A stretch of DNA of 58,822 bases from Acidobacteriota bacterium (lineage in GTDB: Bacteria; Acidobacteriota; Thermoanaerobaculia; Multivoradales; Multivoraceae). Below are positions 14,798 through 23,045 of the stretch, piece by piece. The notes beneath the pieces are model-generated. The model worked only from the letters and a program-made list of their open reading frames with translations. It searched no databases and was not told where the DNA came from. Positions within the stretch are counted from its first letter, which is position 1; each line of letters begins with the position of its first letter. The translations under genes and the position numbers were made by a program. The stretch lies in NCBI GenBank assembly GCA_028877275.1, contig JAPPFP010000013.1:1-58822 (forward strand), given 5' to 3'.

Positions 14798-15649
14798 GTG
14801 AACTCCCATCGATTCTCGCTTGAGTTGAGCCGCTGGACATCCCGGATGGACACCGACCTCATCCGGCACTTGGAAGCCAGGTTGGTCTCGGCCGAGAGCG
14901 CGGCTCGGTCCATTGGCATCAGGCCCACACTGTTTCGTACGCCCCAGTTGACTGCCATCGAACTGCCGAGACTGTTCGAGGTCGACCGCCGGTTTCTTCA
15001 GGAGTTCACCTTCAGGACCACCTCGACCGCGAGGGCGAGAAGCCCTATTCGGCGGGAGGACCTGGCGACCCTGGCCGAGTACGGCTGGTACCTGGATCCT
15101 GAGTTGCCGGTTGGTGCCGCGGCGGAACTTGCAAGAGCGCTTCGTGAAGAAGAACCGGATCGCGTGTCAGAAGAACTCGCGCACCACTTCCAAGGACGGG
15201 TGGACGAGATCGAGGCCACGCTGGCAGCATCGTTTCCCAGCCGGGAGAACGTTCTCTCGGACGCGTTCGAAGCTCATCGCGAAGGGAAGTTCAATCTGTC
15301 GATCCCAGTCTTCATCGCACAGGCTGACGGCATGTGCCACGAGCGCCTGGACTTCCTTCTGTTCATTGGCAAAGAGCGTGAGAAGGGCATAGAGGAGATC
15401 GTGAAGAGCAGCGACTCCGACATGCGCAGCCAGTTGGTCGGCCTCTTCGGTGACCCCATCCCGTTGTTGTCGTCGAAGAAGGACAGGGGAACGGGGTTCT
15501 CGGAACTCAACCGACATCTGGTGCTGCATGGTGAGAGCGTCAGCTACGGCACTCAGCAGAACAGCCTCAAGGTCATCTCGTTCCTGTCCTATCTGAACTT
15601 CGTGTTGGCAGGCGAAGGAGAACCACAGCCCCGGCAGCGTTACGCTTGA
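14798..15649 (+). CDS. Conserved hypothetical protein, possible defence-associated
   Basis: 283 residues from GTG 14798 (or ATG 14846, which skips a weak extension). Recognisable features are LAEYGWYLDPELP, EAHREGKFNLSIPVFIAQADGM and, near the end, ELNRHLVLHGESVSYGTQQN followed by SLKVISFLSYL. I recall such sequences in uncharacterised, probably all-helical proteins in accessory regions but cannot name a domain. Its position 98 bases after vsr suggests a shared cargo block. Confidence 0.65.
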   Translation: MNSHRFSLELSRWTSRMDTDLIRHLEARLVSAESAARSIGIRPTLFRTPQLTAIELPRLFEVDRRFLQEFTFRTTSTARARSPIRREDLATLAEYGWYLDPELPVGAAAELARALREEEPDRVSEELAHHFQGRVDEIEATLAASFPSRENVLSDAFEAHREGKFNLSIPVFIAQADGMCHERLDFLLFIGKEREKGIEEIVKSSDSDMRSQLVGLFGDPIPLLSSKKDRGTGFSELNRHLVLHGESVSYGTQQNSLKVISFLSYLNFVLAGEGEPQPRQRYA

Positions 15650-16784
15650 TGCCGGCCGGGACCCGTGTGGCGCGAGACGCGCCCCCCGCGAACCAGTCCC
15701 TGCGCCCGCTATCGGGCGCAGGATGGTGCCAATGGCAACCGAAAATGTCCCCATGGCTTCCTGCCTCACGGCGCGTAAGAGGGCCTCGACTGCGCCCTGA
15801 TCTGCCGACGCCAGCCTGTGGCGAAGCTACAAACGCGCATCCGCTGCCGTCGGCGACCTGACCGTCACCGACGCAGCGGACGGAGTGTAGGACGTGGGGT
15901 TACACAGACGTGGGCCGAGCGCAGGGCATTCCGTCTTGGGCTTCCTGACAACCGGAACCATCCTGGGAGGCAGTCCCCGGCCAGTACTCCGCGCAAGTGA
16001 CGGCGTCTGCGGCTACTTCGCCTGATTCCGAGCGGGAAGGAGCGGCGCGCCTCTTTCCTCTTCTCCAGATCGGCCAGCACCGTCTGTCTCGGGTCCGGGG
16101 CATTCGGAGGGATGCTCGGCAGGCCGCCGGCCTCGACGAGGTTTTGCCTGATCGGGCCTCTGAGCCACTCGGCGCGTCCCCGGTGTCTCGCTAGTTCTTC
16201 GATGCGGCACCTAGCGGGCCGGTACTTGAAAGGACAGTCGACGTCGTTCGGCAGCCATTTCAGGCTGGATCCTGCCATTCCCCGCGCCAAAGCCGAAGAC
16301 GCGCCCGAGACGGAACGAGAAGTTGGACCCGATCATGGACACGATGCTCGATCCTAGGCCGGCCCCGGCGGCGGCCGCGCAGGCTCGCCTAGTCGAGGCG
16401 GCGATTCCCCCGGACCGCAGCCGCTGCATCGATCACCTGGCAAATCACGGCCGCGATCCTGGCTCCTTGGCACCCGCGAAACCAGACGCGACCGGAGGCT
16501 GAATCCCTAGGACGTGCCGGGATCTGGCCGGTTTTGCGCGAATCTGGCCGGAATCCGCTAGCCAGCGTCCTTTTCTTCTTCGGCGTTCTGCCTCAGAGTG
16601 ACAAGGTGGAGGTCGCGGCGCACGGGCCAGTTGAAGGGGACCAAGGTGGCCCGAGACCTTACTCATGCCCTCCCTCCGAAGTCAGGAGCCTGAAGAAAGC
16701 ACCTGGCCCGTGGTCGCGGCGCCCTCCACCAATCGCATCTACCGAGCACCATCGGGCGGCGGGCGCCGCCGAAAGGGAGGCAGC
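15650..16784. other. 1.1-kb gene-free stretch with repeat E copy 2
   Basis: No supported gene. Positions 15954-16040 are a diverged copy of repeat E (GGAACCATCCTGGGAGGCAG..., ending AGCGGGAAGGAGCG). Positions ~16600-16655 (GTGGAGGTCGCGGCGCAC...) recur at 27320-27365 just before the third fusion gene. The remainder looks like decayed coding sequence without identifiable origin. Confidence 0.5.
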
Positions 16785-17018
16785 ATGCATCCTTACTCCC
16801 GGTCGTTGGACGTGGCGCGGCTCCAGTGTGACGTGCGCCGGGCCGCGCGTTTCCGCAAGATCGTTCGAGCCCGGGCGCGGTGGGGCGATCCGCTGCTCGC
16901 CGGCCTGCTGCTCGCGTTGGCCGTGTGGGCGGTCGTGGAGATCCGCACGGCGGAGCCGACTGGCGGCATGTTCACGCTGGTGGAATCGGCTCCGGCTCCC
17001 GAACGACGAGGCGAGTAG
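16785..17018 (+). CDS. Small single-span membrane protein upstream of fusion gene copy 2
   Basis: 77 residues from ATG 16785, supported by AAAGGGAGG just upstream. A basic N-terminus (RLQCDVRRAARFRKIVRARA) precedes one membrane segment (DPLLAGLLLALAVWAVVEIR) and a short outer tail. It lies 81 bases before the second PP-loop/AraC fusion gene. A truncated homologue precedes the first fusion copy and none precedes the third. It may be the membrane partner or signal source of the fusion protein. Confidence 0.6.
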   Translation: MHPYSRSLDVARLQCDVRRAARFRKIVRARARWGDPLLAGLLLALAVWAVVEIRTAEPTGGMFTLVESAPAPERRGE

Positions 17019-17098
17019 AAGTTAGCGGACGCGGTCTCTACCCTGGAGCGGGGAACGAGGAGTCCCGCTCCGAGTCGAGGGTGTAGAGTGCCATCCTG

Positions 17099-18136
17099 TT
17101 GCGTGGAAAGTCGCTTCCCTGGAACGCGAGGCCGACGTGGTTGTGTTGGTCGGGAGGGAAAGACTCGGCCTGGGCTCTCCGGGAACTCCGGGCGGATCCC
17201 CGCTTCGACGTTCGCGGCCTGATCTCGCTTGTCAACGAGAAGAACGGCCGCGTGATCCAGCACGGGGTACGCCACTCGCTGCTCCAGCGCCAGGCCGAGG
17301 CGGTCGGACTGCCGCTGCAGTTCTTGCCCCTCGACCCGACGGCCACGACGACCGAGCGGAATGCCGCCCTCGCCCTAGGCTTCGGAGAACTGCGGAGGCG
17401 CGAAGCGGCCTGCGTCGCCTTCGGCGACCTGTTCCCACTGTGGGGCCGGGACACGCGCGTTCATGCGGACGCCGTGCTGGAAGCCGGCCTGTCGGCCTGG
17501 GTGTGCTCCGTCGATACGGACTTCCTTCCGGCGGATCGCGTGGGCCGCCGGTTCGACGCGGCTTTCGTGGCCGGTTTGCCCACAGGCGTCGATCCGTGCG
17601 GCGGGGACGACGAGTTTCACACCGTCGTCGAATGGGCTCCCGGTTGGAATCGCCGAGTGTGGATCAAGCCCACCCACCGGATCGAGGCGTACAACTTCGC
17701 GTTCGCGGAAATGGAACGGCGAAGCAGGGACGCCGACGCGAGTCCACATGACGTCTTCGGCCGGTTTGCGCGGTTGGACCGCGTGCGTGGCTACGTGGAC
17801 GGCCACCTCGCCGAAGACCTGAACGCCGCTTCGGCCGCCAAGGTCGCCGCCATGTCGCCTACGGGCTTCTCCCGGTACTTCCGGGAGCATGTCGGGACGA
17901 CCTTCACGAGCTGGCTGACGCAGCGACGGGTCGAGCATGCATGCCATCTGCTACGAGAGAACAACGACGTTGCGGTGAGCCGGGTCGCGGAAGCCGTCGG
18001 CTTCCACAGCGAAAGGACGTTCCGCCGGCACTTCCACGAACAGATGGGCCTAAGCCCCTCGGAGTACAGGAAGAGAGCGCTGGAGGAAGCCAGCGAAGCC
18101 GGATCATCGAGGCCGCGGCGGCTGCCGGTCCCCTGA
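17099..18136 (+). CDS. PP-loop/AraC fusion, copy 2 (internal deletion)
   Basis: 345 residues from TTG 17099. The PP-loop motif is intact (WSGGKDSAWAL) and the full two-HTH AraC domain is present. Compared with copy 3, 21 residues are missing between GDLF and PLWGRDT (copy 3: SIKGRDRRQLVTAGSGLELLF). The flanking CTGTT bases suggest slippage between short direct repeats. The lost segment is normally part of the alpha-hydrolase fold near the active site, so catalysis may be impaired. Otherwise copies 2 and 3 are almost identical up to the AraC domain. Confidence 0.85.
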   Translation: MRGKSLPWNARPTWLCWSGGKDSAWALRELRADPRFDVRGLISLVNEKNGRVIQHGVRHSLLQRQAEAVGLPLQFLPLDPTATTTERNAALALGFGELRRREAACVAFGDLFPLWGRDTRVHADAVLEAGLSAWVCSVDTDFLPADRVGRRFDAAFVAGLPTGVDPCGGDDEFHTVVEWAPGWNRRVWIKPTHRIEAYNFAFAEMERRSRDADASPHDVFGRFARLDRVRGYVDGHLAEDLNAASAAKVAAMSPTGFSRYFREHVGTTFTSWLTQRRVEHACHLLRENNDVAVSRVAEAVGFHSERTFRRHFHEQMGLSPSEYRKRALEEASEAGSSRPRRLPVP

Positions 18137-18210
18137 GCGCCTGGTCGCCGGCGGCGCAGGGCGCGCCGGGCGGCTAACACACCGCCGATTACGGATAGCA
18201 ATCGCCTGTC

Positions 18211-18298
18211 GGGACCACGTTGGGGGACAGTCGCCAACCGTCGTTCCCCGCAAGTACCTGCGTTCTCTGTTACTTCTCCGCATTCCGAGCGGGAAGAA
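18211..18298 (+). repeat. Dispersed repeat E, copy 3
   Basis: Starts GGGACCACGTTGGGGGACAG and ends ATTCCGAGCGGGAAG. It is among the best preserved of the four copies and lies just downstream of fusion gene copy 2 and upstream of the degraded transfer-module copy. Confidence 0.65.
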
Positions 18299-18378
18299 GC
18301 CCGCAGCGACGTGCTGGAGCGCCGCCGCGAGGCCATGGAGGCTTGGGGAGCGTTCCTGGTCGGCTAGCACGCACGGCC

Positions 18379-18429
18379 ATGGGCATCCTCGTCAGCTGCG
18401 TCAAGGCCGACCAGGTCGCGGACTTCTGA
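18379..18429 (+). pseudogene. VirB8/TrbF C-terminal remnant
   Basis: Sixteen codons MGILVSCVKADQVADF then TGA, matching the exact C-terminus of the intact VirB8 at 47908-48561 (MGILVTYVQADQVTDF, TGA). Two bases after the stop begins a replication-relaxation-like gene in both places. It shows that a second transfer module once lay here. Confidence 0.75.
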
Positions 18430-18431
18430 CA

Positions 18432-18900
18432 ATGGTCCTCAAGCTCCCGGAGGTCCCGCACCTGGCCGCCCGCCACGCCGCGCTCCGCGGGTTCGGCTTT
18501 CGTCCTCAAGAAGCGGCCTGGCTCACCCTCGTCTGCCTACACTCCGGCGTCTTCACCAGGACCCAGTTCACCGAGCACCACCGCTGCTCGACCAAGACCA
18601 CCCATGCCTTCGTTCACCGCCTCGTCGCAGCCGGTGTCGCCAGGGAGCGTCCGATGCCCGGCGCAGGCACCAGGCTGCGCTACACCCACGTGTACGACCG
18701 CCGTCTCTACCGCGCCCTAGGCGTCGAGAAGCTCCGCCGCCGCCGCAACCCGAAGGAGAACGTCGTCCTCTTCCGCCGCCTGCTCTCCTTCGACCACGTG
18801 ATCCGCCACCCCTACCTTCCCTAGCTCGCCACCGAGGAGGAGAAGGTCGCCCACTTCGAAGCGCGCGGCATCCGCCGCGCGGTGCTGCCGGTTCGCCGGC
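18432..18900 (+). pseudogene. Replication-relaxation-like gene copy 2, N-terminal half
   Basis: From ATG 18432 the protein matches residues 1 to ~155 of the intact homologue (AAWLTLVCLHSGVFTRTQFT, LRYTHVYDRRLYRALG, VVLFRRLLSFDHV). At 18822 a TAG replaces the Trp codon of PDLPWLAT; the same frame then continues LATEEEKVAHFEARG to about 18900. There lysA and its flanks replace the middle of the gene. The C-terminal part resumes at 20280. Confidence 0.8.
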
Positions 18901-18940
18901 TGACGGCGGCGACTCGCGCGTACAATGCGCGCCACAGACC

Positions 18941-20185
18941 ATGGCTGGATTCGGCTTTCCTCCGGGCGGAACGGCAACCTGCGACGGCGTCGACCTGGTG
19001 GCGGTCGCGGACGCCGAAGGAACGCCGCTCTACGTGTACAGCGAGCCGCTCATCATCGAGCGCTACCGTGAATTGGAAGCGGCGTTCGGCGACTATCCGC
19101 ACCGAATCCACTACGCACTCAAGGCCAACTCGACCCTCGGCATCGTCCGGCTTCTGCACGAGGCCGGAAGCGCTTTCGACGCCAACTCCGCCGGGGAGAT
19201 CGCGGTCGCCCTACGGGCGGGTGCGGCGCCGAGCGAGATCGTGTTCACGGGCGTCGGCAAGACAGCCACGGAACTGGACGACGCGGTGCGTCTCGGCATC
19301 GGCGCAATCAACGCCGAGTCGGCGGGCGAGTTAGACCGCATCGATCGGATGGCGCGGGCGCGCGGCAGACGGGCGCGGGTCGCGCTGCGGGTCAATCCGA
19401 ACGTTCGCGCCGACACGCATCCGGGCATTGCGACCGGCAGGCGATCGCACAAGTTCGGCGTGCCCATCGATCAGGCACGCGCACTGTGTCTCGAAGCGGC
19501 CGCTCGCGACGGCCTCGACCTGGTCGGCGTGCACGCCCACGTGGGGTCGCAGATCACGAACGTCGAAACGCTGGGCCGGAGCGCCGCGCTGGTTGCGGAA
19601 TTGGCGCGGACGCTGCTTGGCGACGGCGTGGACCTCGAGCATATCGACCTCGGTGGCGGACTCGGCATCGCCTACGATGGCGCGGCGGCACCGACGGCGG
19701 CCGGCTACGCGCGTGTCCTTCTCGATGTCGTCGCGCCGACCGGATTGACGCTCCTCCTCGAGCCGGGGCGCTGGATCGTGGGACCCGCCGGCATCCTGGT
19801 GGCGACCGTCGTGGACATCAAGCCACAGCGCAACGGACGCCACTTCGTCGTCCTCGACGCGGGCATGACCGAGTTTCTGCGCCCCGCCCTCTACGATGCG
19901 GAGCACTGTCTGGAGTACCTGACCCCTCTGGCGACGCCTGCCGTGACATGCGACTTCGTCGGACCAATCTGCGAGACGACCGACGTGATCGCCATGGCTC
20001 GATCCATGCCGCTGCCGGAGGTCGGCGACCGGGTGGTGGTCCGCGACACGGGGGCCTACGGTTCCGCGATGGCGTCCAACTACAATCGCCGTCCGCAGCC
20101 AGCCGAGGCATTGGTCGGCGGCGGCAAGTGGCGGATGATCCGCCGCCGCCAGACGATCGACGATCAGGTCGCCTGCGAGTGCTGA
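18941..20185 (+). CDS. lysA: Diaminopimelate decarboxylase
   Basis: 414 residues. HYALKAN places the PLP-binding lysine at residue 61; HVGSQI, IDLGGGLGIAY (phosphate-binding glycine loop), EPGRW and GPICETTD (active-site cysteine ~344) are the fold III decarboxylase signatures; AYGSAMASNYN.R closes the C-terminal barrel. The enzyme makes lysine from meso-diaminopimelate in the cytoplasm. The gene is intact and complete, yet it lies between two halves of a broken mobile-element gene with no lysine-pathway neighbours. It may be a passenger picked up by the element or a second genomic copy. Confidence 0.95.
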   Translation: MAGFGFPPGGTATCDGVDLVAVADAEGTPLYVYSEPLIIERYRELEAAFGDYPHRIHYALKANSTLGIVRLLHEAGSAFDANSAGEIAVALRAGAAPSEIVFTGVGKTATELDDAVRLGIGAINAESAGELDRIDRMARARGRRARVALRVNPNVRADTHPGIATGRRSHKFGVPIDQARALCLEAAARDGLDLVGVHAHVGSQITNVETLGRSAALVAELARTLLGDGVDLEHIDLGGGLGIAYDGAAAPTAAGYARVLLDVVAPTGLTLLLEPGRWIVGPAGILVATVVDIKPQRNGRHFVVLDAGMTEFLRPALYDAEHCLEYLTPLATPAVTCDFVGPICETTDVIAMARSMPLPEVGDRVVVRDTGAYGSAMASNYNRRPQPAEALVGGGKWRMIRRRQTIDDQVACEC

Positions 20186-20279
20186 CCCCGAGCAGTCGTC
20201 GGGTCTTCGTGGCGGCCGGTTTCCGTCACCCGCCTGCGCGACTGCGCCCGCTGCGATAACCTCCGCTGCTCCGCAGCAG

Positions 20280-20654
20280 TACGCTGCGGCCAAGCCGCCA
20301 TGTCCTCTGGGCGGCGCTTTGCGGACTCGGAACCGAGGTTCACGTCGCTGGCGTCGCACGGACCTGGTGAAGCAGCACGCGCTCTCCCGCAGGGTCGCCG
20401 CCTAGGCCAACAGCCCGGCGGCACGGCCGCTGACCCCGGAGGAGAGGGCAACCCTGGCCGCCGTTACGGCGGCCCTCCTCTCGACTGACATCGCAGCTCT
20501 CCAACAGTGGGGCGGCATCAATCCAGCCCGCCGACTCGCCATCGACCTGCGCAAGCGGGCCGATCTGGAGGACGCCGGCGGCACGTCAGGGCCCGCGATC
20601 GACGGCTACTCGACGCATCACGCCCAGCACCTCGGTCCCATCGGTCTCGCATGA
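20280..20654 (+). pseudogene. Replication-relaxation-like gene copy 2, C-terminal half
   Basis: LWAALCGLGTEVHVAGVART, then after a small frameshift VKQHALSRRVAA, an in-frame TAG (a Trp codon in the intact homologue), and LTPEERATLAAV...WGGINPARRLAIDLRKRADL...YSTHHAQHLGPIGLA with the normal TGA. It resumes where the homologue is at about residue 200. Together with 18432-18900 it is one gene interrupted by the lysA segment. Confidence 0.75.
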
Positions 20655-20985
20655 CTCCGGGTCAACCAGGATCCCGCACCAGGAGGAAAAAGGACAGCAT
20701 CCCCCATTTTCACCTCTTGGCGCTGACCTTGTCCGGTTGTCCCCTTTCGAGGACACCTCCCGAATGTCCTTGAAACGCAAGATGTTTCTCGGGCTCCGCT
20801 CCGGGAATGCGCCTTTCCGGAGCGGCGACCTGGGTCGTACCAGGAAACCGCGTTGGGACGTGAGCGCCCCCCCCTTTTCGTCGCCTCGTGCGGCGCGCAA
20901 GGGTCTCCCTTTTTCACGGCCTACTCACGGTCGCCGGGAGGGTCGCTCACGTCCAGAATCGATCCCTGCGGGAAGGCTCGGAGAT
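20651..20985 (+). repeat. Long dispersed repeat with inverted repeat, copy 2
   Basis: It follows the pseudogene stop in the same way as the other two copies. The arms are GGACGTGAGCGCCCCCCCC (from 20856) and GGGAGGGTCGCTCACGTCC (20936-20954); the core GATCCCTGCGGGAAGGC is 20961-20977. Downstream of the core the sequence switches to leader cassette B instead of virD4. Confidence 0.75.
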
Positions 20986-21034
20986 CGGACGGATCTCTGA
21001 CGGCCGTCAGGCCCTGTTTCCCTTAGCTTCCCTT

Positions 21035-21132
21035 TCTGCTACGGTCGCAGGTGTCTATTCCAGCCTACGGCCGAGTCGTCGCGGATGAGCCGCTAGCCGA
21101 CGCGCCGTAGCGCCTACATGGAGGCTACGAGA
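21035..21132 (+). promoter_or_regulatory. Conserved upstream region of leader cassette B
   Basis: Shares CCTTTCTGCTACGG, the 17-mer GTCTATTCCAGCCTACG (21053-21069) and GCCGAGTCGTCGCGGATGAGC with the regions upstream of the leader genes at 13685 and 55778, ending in GGAGGCTACGAGA before the start codon. It is shorter than the other two because it begins soon after repeat copy 2. It probably contains the promoter and ribosome binding site. Confidence 0.6.
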
Positions 21133-21519
21133 ATGAGGGAAGCTCTACGGGGCACGCTGCTGAGCGTGCTGTTCTTTACGCTGCTGATCGGCGGCGCGCC
21201 GACGATCGCGGCTGCGGGGCAGCCAGAGTCAGTGACTTCGGCGCACACGAGCCCCGGCGCTTGCACTGACAACGGCGGGTCTTGGATCAACAAGTCGAGT
21301 CCAGGCAATCCAAACGGCTACTGCACCTACGATGACCTCACTTGGGACGAGATGGTCGGCACAGACCCGTGGTGTTCCCTGATGAGGGCGGGCCAGACAG
21401 CTGCGAGCCTCGACGCCGCTGTCATTGGTTTCATCTTCGGCGGCCCTGTTGGCGGTGCCGGCGCAGCGCTTCTCGTAGGTGGCTTGGTCGAGATTTACAT
21501 CACGTACCATTGCGGATGA
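21133..21519 (+). CDS. Leader-cassette secreted protein B
   Basis: 128 residues from ATG 21133, with GGAGG 8 bases upstream; an ATG at 21118 would leave no ribosome site and has no counterpart in cassette A. The signal peptide (MREALRGTLLSVLF...) is nearly that of genes A and C. The mature protein is short, contains four to five cysteines (ACTDNGGSW, GYCTYDD, DPWCSLM, YHCG) and a glycine-rich hydrophobic hairpin (VIGFIFGGPVGGAGAALLVG). Size and layout recall secreted antimicrobial or pore-forming peptides, but this is inference. Confidence 0.7.
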   Translation: MREALRGTLLSVLFFTLLIGGAPTIAAAGQPESVTSAHTSPGACTDNGGSWINKSSPGNPNGYCTYDDLTWDEMVGTDPWCSLMRAGQTAASLDAAVIGFIFGGPVGGAGAALLVGGLVEIYITYHCG

Positions 21520-21656
21520 TGATCAAGCTGACTCCATCCTTCGGGCGAAAGAGGGAGATGCACTTCCCCTTTTACCTGCGCCCCATCGCGTCGTGGAAGG
21601 CCGTAGTGTTCGGTCTGGTTGCGCTTGCCCTGTTGGTGAGGGTGTATCCCTTCTAG
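21516..21656 (+). CDS. Tiny membrane protein coupled to leader cassette B
   Basis: 46 residues; its ATG overlaps the stop of the secreted protein (ATGA), so translation is coupled. A basic first half (MMIKLTPSFGRKREMHF) precedes one membrane segment (SWKAVVFGLVALALLVRVYPF). It could be an immunity or accessory protein for the secreted product, by analogy with the coupled partners of cassettes A and C. Confidence 0.55.
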   Translation: MMIKLTPSFGRKREMHFPFYLRPIASWKAVVFGLVALALLVRVYPF

Positions 21657-22082
21657 GCGGCGCTTTCGGCGATTCACGCTAGGACAGGGTGCCGTCTGCC
21701 TACACGCCGCCCCGCCGCCCCCTGGGGATAGCTCCAGGGGGCGGCGGTGACACGGCTGCCCTGGGACTGTCGTGCGGCGTAAAGGACCGTTGGCAGACCG
21801 GCATTGCGTAGCCGGCCCCTCTGCGGTCGTGCTGTGGAGGCACCCGCGATCGGCATACTCAGAGCATCGGCAAGACTGCCTGAGGATCATCGTCGGTATC
21901 TCGAACCGGAAGGAGTACGACTACCGCAATGGGTGTTCAGGCCAGCGGTCCGCAAGGTCCTCGGCACCCTGGCGGATGGGTGGTTGTACGGCGTGGTCCT
22001 CTACGCACTCTGGTTCATGGTCTTCTAGAAGAAGACGGCCCGATGGCCTCCGCCAAAGAGCGCACTGTCTCCGGGTACCGCG
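21657..22082. other. Region with at most one weak small membrane ORF
   Basis: Mostly unassignable. A frame ending at 22028 gives RKVLGTLADGWLYGVVLYAL followed by WFMVF and TAG, which could be a small membrane protein, but no start with a good ribosome site fits. Around 21715-21750 a GC-rich stem-like stretch (CCCCCTGGGGATAGCTCCAG) occurs and may terminate cassette B transcription. Confidence 0.35.
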
Positions 22083-22562
22083 CTAAGAACCCACCGGTCC
22101 GGCGTGACCCCGGCCCGAGCAGGCGGTCTCGACGGCCACGGTCGTGGAGCTTCCAGGGACGAGCACTCTGGGGTTCCCGTCGATGTCGGAGATTCTGATG
22201 GACCGAGCGATTTCCCGTGCCTGCTCGATCTGTGATTCGCTGGGACGAACGGAATCATCGAACTCAGTGAGGCCCTCGGGGACGCCCAAGTACCAAGCGG
22301 CCCTCTCGGGTTGACACCACACGACGCGGAACGAGTAACTTCGCCTCGACACGCCGCATGCTCTCAACGTTCTCGCGGATGCCCTGGACGTTCTCCTGGA
22401 CACGAACAGACGCCTCTGTTCCCCGATATCGAGAGGGTCGCCCAGATCCTCGTTGACTAGAATCTCGTAATCTGCCTTGGGGTCTGCGGGAACAAAGTAC
22501 CGTGCGTTCCCGGCATGGTCCTCGGTCCGAGTCGGTCCGCCCTCCTGTGCTTCCATCGACAT
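22083..22562 (-). pseudogene. Degenerate hypothetical gene
   Basis: The frame starts MSMEAQEGGPTRTEDHAG and has two regions that look protein-like: YFVPADPKADYEILVNEDLG near the start and VPEGLTEFDDSV...QIEQAREIARSIRISDIDGN near the end. The part between reads better in another frame (VRVQENVQGIRENVESMRRV, amphipathic helix), which suggests compensating frameshifts. I do not recognise the family. Confidence 0.35.
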
Positions 22563-22720
22563 GATCCTCCTAGCATCTCCAACTCTACTCCAATCTGGCA
22601 GTCTGCTTCCCCGTCGCGGTGGACGTACACGATTGTGCCGACATCTCCTCCCTTCAGCCCCGCCGTCAGATCGGTCGTGAGCACGATCCGCTCAGGTTCT
22701 TCCGAGCATGGGCTCCTCAA
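22560..22720 (-). pseudogene. DUF4926 gene, C-terminally truncated
   Basis: From ATG 22720: EPERIVLTTDLTAGLKGGDV, then GTIVYVHRDGEA. This is the beginning of DUF4926 proteins (~70 residues, SH3-like), which usually continue with YEVEF..LDGETVAVVTL. Here the sequence diverges after DGEA. A shorter fragment of the same family occurs at 54091-54171. DUF4926 genes often accompany DUF6883 genes, a fragment of which also occurs near that second copy. Confidence 0.6.
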
Positions 22721-22858
22721 CGGATGTGCCGTGACGAGGCGAGGGCTCTGCGTTCGCTGTCGATGATCCGGACGGTCCTGCCGGCCGCAAAGCTGGCGGC
22801 TGCGATCAACGCGGGTCAGGTGTCTTGCGGCTGGTTTCGCCGCTCCACTTCGCCGACT

Positions 22859-23045
22859 TCAATCGCTCGCTTCTACTCGCCTTTTGCGGAGTTCTTCCTT
22901 GATATCTTGCAACAGCGACTCTAGGTCCTCTTGGACACTTTCCGACCTTTGCCGGAGCAGTTGCTCCGTTGCAGCCATTTGTTGAGCGGGCGTCTCATCG
23001 GCCCCCTGGCCACTGTCGCAGACCAGGAACACCTCTATGGTTCGG
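22859..23045 (-). pseudogene. C-terminal coiled-coil fragment
   Basis: On the minus strand the frame ends with MAATEQLLRQRSESVQEDLE and SLLQDIKEELRKRRVEASD then TGA, a strong coiled coil. The upstream side is cut where the hsdM similarity begins on the other strand. Parent gene unknown. Confidence 0.4.

Noticed and set aside
18941..20185. lysA as part of a lysine biosynthesis operon
   Set aside because: Neither neighbour belongs to the pathway; both flanks are halves of one mobile-element gene.
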